Shown one piece after another: positions 16,632 to 23,871 of a stretch of 64,000 nucleotides of DNA. The first letter of the stretch is position 1, and every line of letters starts with the position of its first letter. This DNA comes from Oleidesulfovibrio sp964593925 (GTDB lineage Bacteria; Desulfobacterota; Desulfovibrionia; Desulfovibrionales; Desulfovibrionaceae): assembly GCA_964593925.1 (NCBI GenBank), contig CAZQKM010000009.1:1-64000 (forward strand). Reading direction: 5' to 3'. The notes under the pieces were generated by a model. The model made no database searches. It worked only from the letters and a program-made list of their open reading frames with translations, and was not told where the DNA came from. Position numbers and translations under genes: made by a program.

Positions 16632-18548
16632 ATGCCGGTAGTTATGGGCACCGCAGGGCATATTGATCACGGTAAAACCACTTTGGTCAAGGCGCTTACA
16701 GGTATTGACTGTGACAGACTGGGAGAAGAGAAGCGACGTGGTATTACCATTGAGCTTGGTTTTGCCTTTATGGCTCTGCCGCAGAACAGGCGGCTGAGTA
16801 TTGTAGATGTGCCCGGCCATGAAAAGTTTGTCAAAAATATGGTTGCCGGGGCTTCCGGTATTGATTTTGTCATGCTTGTCATTGCCGCTGATGAAGGAGT
16901 TATGCCGCAAACTCGTGAGCATTTAGAGATTTGTGCCTTGCTGGGCATAACAAACGGCCTTGTTGTCCTGACCAAGGTGGATATGGTGGATGAAGAGTGG
17001 TTGGCCCTTGTGCAGGAGGATGTGCGAGAGTTTCTTGTTGGCAGCTTTTTAGAGGACGCACCTGTTTTTTTGGTATCCGCCGCCAGTGGGCAGGGGCTGG
17101 ACGCCTTGCAAACCTATCTTGCGGAAAAAGAGCTTTCATTACAGCCGGAACGCCGTTCTGACTTGTTTCGTTTACCCGTGGACAGAGTTTTTACCATGCG
17201 AGGCCACGGGACTGTGGTCACCGGGACCATGATTTCCGGCTCGGTGGCCTTGGGGGACGATTTGGAGCTGGCTCCTTTGGGTAGGCGCGCCAAAGTGCGC
17301 GGGCTGCAAAGCCATGGGACTACGGTAGAACTGGCCCCGGCAGGGTATCGTACTGCGTTGAACCTGGCAGGTCTTGAGGTGGAGGATATCCGGCGGGGGG
17401 ATGTGTTGGTACTGCCTGGTACCCTGTATCCGGCCACGGTGTGGGCAGTGCGCATGACATGCCTGTCTTCTGCTCCCACCCCTCTGAAAAACAGGACAGA
17501 GGTCCATTTTCATCATGGAGCGCGTGAGATACAGGCCCGCGTATACTTTATGGACCGCGACGCATTGATGCCGGGTGAGACATGTGTTTGCCAGGTGCAT
17601 TTTCCCGAGACCATGGCAGGGGTATTTGGCGACAGGTGTGTGGTGCGGGCGTTTTCTCCGCTGCGTACGGTAGCGGGCGGTGTGGTGGTACATCCTGCAA
17701 GTAGTGCGTTGCGCCGCAAGGATGCACAATTCATGGAAAAAAAGGCCCTGCTGGAAGAATTGGCCACTGCTGGAGCAGAGCGGCGTATTGTCGTGCACCT
17801 TGCCCTAGCAGGGGAGTCTGGTTGCAGTTTTCGGCGTTTACGTGTGTTGACCGGTATGGAGTCCAAAGAGCTGGAAAAAGCCTTGGGCAAACTGGGTAGC
17901 GCAGGGCAAGCCTTTGTTTTCGATAAAGAGGCCAGGCGTTATGTGTGGGGAGAGACCATGGAGCGCCTTGGTTCATCCTGTACTGTATTTTTGCGTGCTT
18001 ATCATGCCAAAGAGCCCCTGCGTCCGGGGCTGGCACGAGGAGAACTGGCTTCTGGATGGGGGCGGGGTCTTCCTCCTCGGTTGGTACATTTCATAATCGA
18101 GCGGCTGGTTCGTACCGGGGCGGTCATGCTAGAGCAAGATATCATACGGCTACCCGGCCACACAGTGTCTTTGGCAGCTGACCAGCAGGGGATACGTGAG
18201 GCGCTGGTGGCAGCCTATTGCAAGGGCGGAACAGCTCCGCCCAATATGAAAGATGTGCTTGAACCGCTGGGCGTGACAACGAAGGAGGTCGCGCAGGTTT
18301 TTACCTTGTTGCGGAGTGAAGGCATACTAATACGCGTTAAAGATGACATGTACTATCATACTGATGCCCTGGCTGCGTTGCAGGGGCAGCTGATGGACTG
18401 GTTCGCCACCAATGAGGATATTGGCCCCAATGAGTTTCGTGAACTGACGGGTTTGTCACGAAAATACGTAATTCCATTATTAGAGTATTTTGACAGAGAG
18501 CGTGTGACCATGCGCGTGGCTGACAGGCGGGTGCTCAGAAAAAAATAG
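16632..18548 (+). CDS. selB: Selenocysteine-specific elongation factor SelB
   Basis: SelB brings Sec-tRNA(Sec) to the ribosome at UGA codons that are followed by a SECIS element. The 638-residue product starts MPVVMGTAGHIDHGKTTL with AGGAGG upstream. GTPase motifs GHIDHGKT, DVPGHEKFVKNM and LTKVDMVDE are followed by two beta-barrel domains and, from about residue 380, four winged-helix modules that bind the SECIS RNA; the last reads FRELTGLSRKYVIPLLEYFD. It implies selenoproteins in this organism. selA and tRNA-Sec are not in the window. A bidirectional terminator follows. Confidence 0.97.
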   Translation: MPVVMGTAGHIDHGKTTLVKALTGIDCDRLGEEKRRGITIELGFAFMALPQNRRLSIVDVPGHEKFVKNMVAGASGIDFVMLVIAADEGVMPQTREHLEICALLGITNGLVVLTKVDMVDEEWLALVQEDVREFLVGSFLEDAPVFLVSAASGQGLDALQTYLAEKELSLQPERRSDLFRLPVDRVFTMRGHGTVVTGTMISGSVALGDDLELAPLGRRAKVRGLQSHGTTVELAPAGYRTALNLAGLEVEDIRRGDVLVLPGTLYPATVWAVRMTCLSSAPTPLKNRTEVHFHHGAREIQARVYFMDRDALMPGETCVCQVHFPETMAGVFGDRCVVRAFSPLRTVAGGVVVHPASSALRRKDAQFMEKKALLEELATAGAERRIVVHLALAGESGCSFRRLRVLTGMESKELEKALGKLGSAGQAFVFDKEARRYVWGETMERLGSSCTVFLRAYHAKEPLRPGLARGELASGWGRGLPPRLVHFIIERLVRTGAVMLEQDIIRLPGHTVSLAADQQGIREALVAAYCKGGTAPPNMKDVLEPLGVTTKEVAQVFTLLRSEGILIRVKDDMYYHTDALAALQGQLMDWFATNEDIGPNEFRELTGLSRKYVIPLLEYFDRERVTMRVADRRVLRKK

Positions 18549-18637
18549 CGGACGTTTCCATGGATACGGTTGTGTTTGGCATGGCCTGCCATGTGCAAGG
18601 GTACTGAGTCTGAATCGTCCGGAGTCCGGTGCAAAAA

Positions 18638-18662
18638 AGAACCCCTGGAGCGGGGTTCTTTT
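18638..18662 (+). terminator. Terminator after selB
   Basis: Stem AAGAACCCC (18638-18646) with GGGGTTCTT (18652-18660), ending in T on the plus strand and preceded by six A, so it can work in both directions. It lies about 90 bases after the selB stop. Confidence 0.85.
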
Positions 18663-18742
18663 ATGGAAAGGTTGTGTGCTTTTTTGTGGAGTGCTGGACA
18701 GTTTTTTTGGGCGGTGCTGACATTGTCAAAGGGGATATATAC

Positions 18743-18775
18743 AAAAACACGTCCCCGCCAACCGGTGGGGACGTG
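18743..18775 (-). terminator. Terminator of pnp
   Basis: Stem CACGTCCCC (18748-18756) with GGGGACGTG (18767-18775), followed on the minus strand by five T. It lies 36 bases after the pnp stop. Confidence 0.88.
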
Positions 18776-18810
18776 CACGGGTACAAACTATATTTTATCT
18801 TTCAGCTGGT

Positions 18811-21033
18811 CTAGCGGCGTCCGCCACGGTCATCGCGTCTTCCGCCACGATCGTCGCGCCTGCCGCCACGGTCATCGCGGGGCTTGCGCGGAGGGCGTGC
18901 CGTGTCTGCAGGGTCCCATTCGACCCCTTGGGCTTCAAGCAACACGGCCTTGCGCGATGCGCGCACACGACCGTCATTGATTTCAATGACTTTGACTTCT
19001 ATATCCTGTCCAAGCTGGACAACGTCTTCGGTTTTTCCTACCCGAGCCGTGTCAAGCTGTGAGATGTGTACCAATGCTTCGCAGTTGGGCAATAGCTCCA
19101 CAATGGCACCGATTTCCATGACCTTGCGCACTTTTGCGGTGTAGTTCTTGCCCAGTTCGGGGCGTTGGTCATAGTACAGGACCATTTCGCGAGCCATATC
19201 CATGGCCTCTTTGGTAGGGGCAAAAATAGAAATTTTGCCGCTATCTTCAATATCAATGGAAGCACCGGTGGCCGCGGTAATGGCTTTGATGTTTTTGCCG
19301 CCAGGGCCGATGATGACGCGAATAATCTCTGGATTGACTTCCACTACGCTGAGCTGGGGTGCGTACTCGGACAGCTCTTTGCGAGGAGCGGCAATTGCCT
19401 TGCCCATCTCGTCAAGGATATGCAAGCGTGCTTCACGCGCTTGGGCAAGGGCACGGGCCATAACTTCCGGCGGCAATCCGTCAATTTTTATATCCATCTG
19501 CACTGCAGTAACGCCATCGGCGGTGCCTGCAATTTTAAAGTCCATATCACCCAGGGCATCTTCATCACCCAGAATATCTGTCAGTATGAGAAACTGATCA
19601 TCTTCTTTGATCAGGCCCATGGCAATGCCGGCAACGGGTGCTTTTACGGGCACACCGGCATCCATCAAGGCCAAGCTGCCACCGCACACCGCGGCCATGG
19701 AAGAAGAACCGTTGGATTCCAGGGTTTCAGCCACCAGACGCAAGGTGAAAGGAAAGTTTTCTGCCGAGGGCAGTACCGGGCGCAGTGCGCGTTCGGCCAA
19801 AGCTCCATGGCCAATCTCGCGACGGGAAACGCGTACGGGTTTTACTTCGCCCACGGAGTAAGGAGGAAAGTTATAATGCAGCATGAACCGTTTGGTCACG
19901 TCGCCAGTAAGCGAGTCCATGCGTTGCTCGTCTGTCGTACTGCCAAGCGTGCTTACCACAAGGCTTTTTGTTTCGCCACGTGCAAAAATGGCAGAACCAT
20001 GTGTGCGAGGCAAGGCACCGGCTTCAATACAAATGGGGCGAACGGTCTTGGTGTCACGGCCATCAATGCGCATACCTTCTTTGAGAATACGCTGGCGTAC
20101 AATGTGCTTTTCAAGTGCGGACAGTAGATCTGCAAGGGCATTGAGCCGCTCGGGAGCGTCAGCAAAGGCGGAATCTTCGAGCAGTGCAGCTTGCACTTTG
20201 TCTTTGACAGCTTTTTTGGCAGCCTTGCGCGACATTTTCTCAGGCACCTGCAACGCAGCGCTGAGCTCTTCAGTGGCAAGGGCAGCAATTTTTTCTTTAA
20301 GCTCGGTATCTTCTTCAGGGGTAGTGAACGGAGCCTTGGGCTTACCAGCCATGGCACGCAGTTCTTCCTGCATGTCAATGAGGGGCTGTACCTGCTGGTA
20401 TCCCCACTCCAAGGCTTCGGCAATGACTTCTTCAGGAATAAACTCGGCTTCGCCTTCTACCATGACAAGGGCGTCACGTGTGGCGGCAATAACCAGATTG
20501 AGATCAGCCTGTTCGGCTTCCTGTATATTAGGATTAAGAACAAACTCTCCGTTGATACGACATACACGCGCTCCGGCAACTGCCACTTCCAGGGGAGCGC
20601 TAGAGAGCATGGCAGCTGCGGAAGAGCCGCAAAGCGCCAAGACATCAGAGTCGTTTTGTTGATCAGCGGAAATAACATTGGCCAGAATTTGCACTTCGTT
20701 TTTGAATCCTTTGGGAAATAACGGGCGCAAGGGTCTGTCAATGAGGCGTGAAACAAGGGTTTCACGTTCGCTGGGACGGCCTATTTCGCGGCGGAAGAAG
20801 CTACCGGGTATACGGCCAGCAGCATACATTTTTTCTGTATAGTCCACGACCAAGGGAAAAAAGCTGATTTCGCGTTCCAGGGCCTGGGTACACACGGTGC
20901 AGAGCACGACTGTACCGCCGCACTGAATCCATACAGCGCCGTCGGCCTGGTTGGCCAGTCGCCCTGTTTCCATGATGATTTCTTTACCGCCTACCATGGC
21001 GGTGACGCGTTTTGCGTCAAAGATATTTTCCAT
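18811..21033 (-). CDS. pnp: Polyribonucleotide nucleotidyltransferase (PNPase)
   Basis: PNPase is a phosphorolytic 3'-5' exoribonuclease of mRNA decay. The 740-residue product contains two RNase PH domains (first about 1-230 with FFPLVVDYTEK and PGSFFRREIGRPSE; second about 310-550 with RTHGSAIFARGETKSL and DILGDEDALGDMDFKIAG), a KH domain (IIGPGGKNIKAITAATGASI) and an S1 domain. The C-terminus carries an extra basic tail of three DDRGGRR units. It lies downstream of rpsO, separated by a terminator-like hairpin and a strong 16-bp leader stem that resembles the RNase III-controlled leader known for E. coli pnp. Confidence 0.97.
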   Translation of the reverse strand: MENIFDAKRVTAMVGGKEIIMETGRLANQADGAVWIQCGGTVVLCTVCTQALEREISFFPLVVDYTEKMYAAGRIPGSFFRREIGRPSERETLVSRLIDRPLRPLFPKGFKNEVQILANVISADQQNDSDVLALCGSSAAAMLSSAPLEVAVAGARVCRINGEFVLNPNIQEAEQADLNLVIAATRDALVMVEGEAEFIPEEVIAEALEWGYQQVQPLIDMQEELRAMAGKPKAPFTTPEEDTELKEKIAALATEELSAALQVPEKMSRKAAKKAVKDKVQAALLEDSAFADAPERLNALADLLSALEKHIVRQRILKEGMRIDGRDTKTVRPICIEAGALPRTHGSAIFARGETKSLVVSTLGSTTDEQRMDSLTGDVTKRFMLHYNFPPYSVGEVKPVRVSRREIGHGALAERALRPVLPSAENFPFTLRLVAETLESNGSSSMAAVCGGSLALMDAGVPVKAPVAGIAMGLIKEDDQFLILTDILGDEDALGDMDFKIAGTADGVTAVQMDIKIDGLPPEVMARALAQAREARLHILDEMGKAIAAPRKELSEYAPQLSVVEVNPEIIRVIIGPGGKNIKAITAATGASIDIEDSGKISIFAPTKEAMDMAREMVLYYDQRPELGKNYTAKVRKVMEIGAIVELLPNCEALVHISQLDTARVGKTEDVVQLGQDIEVKVIEINDGRVRASRKAVLLEAQGVEWDPADTARPPRKPRDDRGGRRDDRGGRRDDRGGRR
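18814..18882 (-). repeat. 21-bp tandem repeat coding the PNPase RGG tail
   Basis: Three consecutive 21-bp units encode DDRGGRR at the end of PNPase, directly before the stop at 18811-18813. Such RGG-type tails often bind RNA. Repeat number could vary between strains. Confidence 0.85.
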
Positions 21034-21066
21034 AATGTCAGAATCCTTTTCTTGGTGAAGGGGATT

Positions 21067-21106
21067 CCGGGAAGAGGGCCATCTCTTGGTATGGCCCTCT
21101 TCCCGG
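21067..21106 (-). promoter_or_regulatory. Long perfect stem-loop in the pnp leader
   Basis: Sixteen-base arms (21067-21082 and 21091-21106) are perfect complements around an 8-base loop. The stem begins 34 bases upstream of the pnp start. It lacks a T-run, so a leader processing site for RNase III, as in E. coli pnp autoregulation, is more likely than a terminator. Confidence 0.7.
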
Positions 21107-21158
21107 ACCCCCCTTTCACATGCGTTGTGGGCGGTGCTACCGCCGGATGTATAAAATA

Positions 21159-21182
21159 GGGGAACCCCGCGTGGGGTTCCCC
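21159..21182 (-). terminator. Terminator-like hairpin after rpsO
   Basis: Perfect 10-bp stem GGGGAACCCC / GGGGTTCCCC with a 4-base loop, followed on the minus strand by TATTTTAT. It lies 10 bases after the rpsO stop and probably ends most upstream transcripts before pnp. Confidence 0.75.
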
Positions 21183-21191
21183 TGTACGTGC

Positions 21192-21461
21192 CTATTTTCT
21201 CAGGCCCAGCTTCTGGATAAGGGCGCGGTATCGCTGAACATCTTTTTTTGCAAGATATTTCAGCATGTTGCGTCGTTGGCCAACCAGTTTCAGCAGGCCA
21301 GTACGGGAATGATAGTCCTGTTTATGCGACTTGAAATGGTCGGTCAGGTAGGTGATGCGTGCTGTAAGCAGCGCTACCTGCACCTCGGGCGAACCGGTAT
21401 CACCCTCGTGTTGACCGTATTCATCAATAATGGACTTTTTTTCTTCCGGAGTCATTACCAC
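21192..21461 (-). CDS. rpsO: 30S ribosomal protein S15
   Basis: This 89-residue 16S rRNA-binding protein has the canonical sequence features HEGDTGSPEVQVALLTARI, LTDHFKSHKQDYHSR and LLKLVGQRRNMLKYL. The start is ATG 21461 with GGAGG upstream. It lies between truB and pnp in the usual bacterial order truB-rpsO-pnp. Confidence 0.98.
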   Translation of the reverse strand: MVMTPEEKKSIIDEYGQHEGDTGSPEVQVALLTARITYLTDHFKSHKQDYHSRTGLLKLVGQRRNMLKYLAKKDVQRYRALIQKLGLRK

Positions 21462-21485
21462 AGCAAGTTACCTCCAAGTAACGGG

Positions 21486-22415
21486 TTATGTGTTCCACAG
21501 CCCCCGCACAACAGCCCATACGGGCATACTGTGTTTAATCTGTGTTTTTGCCAGTGCCAGTGGTTCACCTTCTTCAGTAAGCAGCATGGCCTGCACGTCT
21601 TCGACAAAGGACGCTTCGGCCATGTCTGACGCAGCATACGGATGAGGCATGCCGTTTTTTACTCGGGCCGCAGCCGCACGATCAAGATGCAACTTGGGCC
21701 AGTACGGCAAAGCCTTGTCCAAAGGTATAATCCACTGTGCCAGCATCGCGGGATAGGCAAGCACGTCATCCAGACTCTGTGCCTCGTCCAGCGAAAACGG
21801 GTGGCTGTATTCCCGGATGAGTTCGGTCAGCACAGCGCCGCACCCTAAACGAACCCCCAAGCTGTGGGCCAGGGATCGTATATAGGTGCCCGAACTGCAA
21901 TGTACCCGGAAACGCACAAACGGCAGCTCTATACTGAGCACGTCCGCTTGTGAAATATCAATACGCCTGATCTTTACAGGTGTTTCTTTACCTTCACGCG
22001 CCAGTTTATACAAGGGGCGCCCCTTGTATTTCGCGGCGGAGTATGCCGGAACCTCTTGTGCTGATACACCGTGCCACTCTGCCACAACCTGAGAAACATG
22101 CTGTGGTGTGACATGATTCCATGGGGCCGTGGCCACCGTTTGGCCTTGTGCGTCCCATGTATCTGTGGTGCGTCCCAGCTCCAGGGTACCGGAGTATATT
22201 TTTTTGCCACCTTGCATAAGATGGTCAGAAATTTTTGTGCCCTGCCCCAAAAGTACTAGCAAAACGCCCTGTGCCATAGGGTCAAGCGTACCGGCATGAC
22301 CGATTTTTTTGTGTCCCAGGCGTTTTATTTGGGCAATACATTGAGCCGAGGTGGGGCCCTTGGGCTTATTTAGTACCAAAACTCCATCCAATGGAGCAGG
22401 TGTGGCAGTAGCCAT
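21486..22415 (-). CDS. truB: tRNA pseudouridine(55) synthase
   Basis: TruB makes pseudouridine 55 in the T-loop of tRNAs. The 309-residue product starts MATATPAPLDGVLVLNKPKGP and has the catalytic Asp in GHAGTLDPMAQGVL, then VPAYSAAKYKGRPLYKLAR and CSSGTYIRSLAHSLG. I chose ATG 22415, 4 bases after the nrnA stop with GGAGG inside the nrnA end; the frame is open to 22520 but those residues are not family-like. A short C-terminal extension resembles the PUA end. Confidence 0.96.
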   Translation of the reverse strand: MATATPAPLDGVLVLNKPKGPTSAQCIAQIKRLGHKKIGHAGTLDPMAQGVLLVLLGQGTKISDHLMQGGKKIYSGTLELGRTTDTWDAQGQTVATAPWNHVTPQHVSQVVAEWHGVSAQEVPAYSAAKYKGRPLYKLAREGKETPVKIRRIDISQADVLSIELPFVRFRVHCSSGTYIRSLAHSLGVRLGCGAVLTELIREYSHPFSLDEAQSLDDVLAYPAMLAQWIIPLDKALPYWPKLHLDRAAAARVKNGMPHPYAASDMAEASFVEDVQAMLLTEEGEPLALAKTQIKHSMPVWAVVRGLWNT

Positions 22416-22419
22416 AACG

Positions 22420-23427
22420 CTATGTGCCCTCCGCGTCCAGCACAAGATTACGTGCCATACACAAAATGATATGCTCCATTGCCGACTCCAGGGGCATGTC
22501 CAATGAGACACCAGCAGCATTGTGGTGCCCGCCGCCGCCCAGATCGGCGGCTACGCGGCGTACATTGATATCGCCATTGGAGCGCAGGCTGACTTTGGAT
22601 CGGCTCGGGCCATCATCTCGCACAGTAACAGCAACCTCTACCCCTTGGATGCGGCGCATGTAATCTATTATGCCTTCGGCATCAGCCAGTTTGGTGCCGG
22701 TTGCCTCAAGCATGGTATCACTGATAGCCAGTGCAGCGAGACGTCCTTGATGCACAACACGCACTTGCCCCATCAGCAGGCTCCACAGCCGCATGCGGTT
22801 TAGGCTCCACATGCTGTGCAGCTTGGGGCCGGTCTGTCTGAGGTCAAGACCAGAACGCAGGATATCCGCAGCCAATTCAAGCGTTTGAGATGTCGTATTG
22901 GAAAAATTGAACGAACCGGTGTCACTTACAAGGGAGAGATACAGAGCTTCGCCTTGCGCCCCCGCAAGGGGAGTGCCCAGCTCGTGCATGATGTGTCCTA
23001 GCATTTCACCGGTGGCTGCGTATTGGGGAGCGACCCAGTTGATGGTGGCAAATTCGGAGTTACCGGGGTGGTGGTCAATGTTGATGCTGGGCACATGGGC
23101 AAGCATGTCCTGGATTTCCTGCCCTGCACGATGTGCATCGGCACAATCAAGCATGATGAGCCGATGAGGTGTAAAATCATGCATGTCTTCAAGGCGGGTA
23201 ATACATGGGGCGCCCATATCCAGCCAGCGAAAGTGCTCAGGTATGCCGGAAGCGTTGAATAACAGCACCTGCTTATCCATATGGCGCAAGGCATGGGCAA
23301 GTGCAGCCATGGAGCCTATGGCATCACCATCGGGATTGTAGTGCCCGGCAACAAGAAAACAATCTTCCTGACGCAGTATGTCTGCTATATGTGCTGGAAG
23401 GGATGAGCAGAGAGTGGCTTTCTGCAT
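22420..23427 (-). CDS. nrnA: DHH-family nanoRNase / pAp phosphatase
   Basis: NrnA-type enzymes degrade oligoribonucleotides and dephosphorylate 3'-phosphoadenosine 5'-phosphate, which arises in sulfur metabolism. The 335-residue product has the DHH motifs GHYNPDGDAIGS, MLDCADAHRAG and NIDHHPGNSEFATINW, and the C-terminal DHHA1 signature GGGGHHNAAGV. It is 18 bases downstream of ylxP and 4 bases upstream of truB, in the infB operon. Confidence 0.93.
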   Translation of the reverse strand: MQKATLCSSLPAHIADILRQEDCFLVAGHYNPDGDAIGSMAALAHALRHMDKQVLLFNASGIPEHFRWLDMGAPCITRLEDMHDFTPHRLIMLDCADAHRAGQEIQDMLAHVPSINIDHHPGNSEFATINWVAPQYAATGEMLGHIMHELGTPLAGAQGEALYLSLVSDTGSFNFSNTTSQTLELAADILRSGLDLRQTGPKLHSMWSLNRMRLWSLLMGQVRVVHQGRLAALAISDTMLEATGTKLADAEGIIDYMRRIQGVEVAVTVRDDGPSRSKVSLRSNGDINVRRVAADLGGGGHHNAAGVSLDMPLESAMEHIILCMARNLVLDAEGT

Positions 23428-23445
23428 GATCGTGTTCCTTGGCGC

Positions 23446-23736
23446 TTATTGCGCAGCAAAAAATTCCATATGACTATACGTCATTTCTTCCGGGCAGGCT
23501 GCTTCCATCATACCGAGGCATTTTGTAAGCCTACCCTGCAGGTGGCACTCACAATTGCTCACAGTGACTACGGCCAGAGAGAGCCTGCACAGTGACTCCT
23601 GGCTGCCTACTTCGGCAATGGACACATTGAACTTGGTGCGTACTTTTGCTTTCAGGCTGGAGGCAATGCGCCGTTTACCCTTGAGTGAACTATTCCCGTG
23701 CAGCGTGTACTCCACTGTCAAAATGCCAATAACCAT
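23446..23736 (-). CDS. ylxP: DUF503/YlxP family protein
   Basis: This 96-residue small protein of the DUF503 (YlxP) family has the motifs VIGILTVEYTLHGNSSLKGKRR, in which the SLKGKR stretch is diagnostic, and FNVSIAEVGSQE. The family usually sits beside infB and rbfA and is thought to take part in ribosome maturation, though its function is unclear. Here it lies between infB and nrnA, and no rbfA gene is seen in between. Confidence 0.88.
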   Translation of the reverse strand: MVIGILTVEYTLHGNSSLKGKRRIASSLKAKVRTKFNVSIAEVGSQESLCRLSLAVVTVSNCECHLQGRLTKCLGMMEAACPEEMTYSHMEFFAAQ

Positions 23737-23820
23737 AAGACATGTTTACCGTTTTTGCACAGAGTTCCGAGTGGGGCTGGAAAAGACAGAACAAAACCAT
23801 CATGGCGTTGTCATGCTACC

Positions 23821-23853
23821 CCGGCCTGGGGCAAACAGTATGCACCAGGCCGG
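23821..23853 (-). other. Hairpin after infB
   Basis: Arms CCGGCCTGG (23821-23829) and CCAGGCCGG (23845-23853) form a 9-bp stem 19 bases after the infB stop. There is no T-run, so it is more likely an mRNA stability or processing element inside the operon than a terminator. Confidence 0.5.
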
Positions 23854-23871
23854 AGGCAGTAGTAAGCAAGT

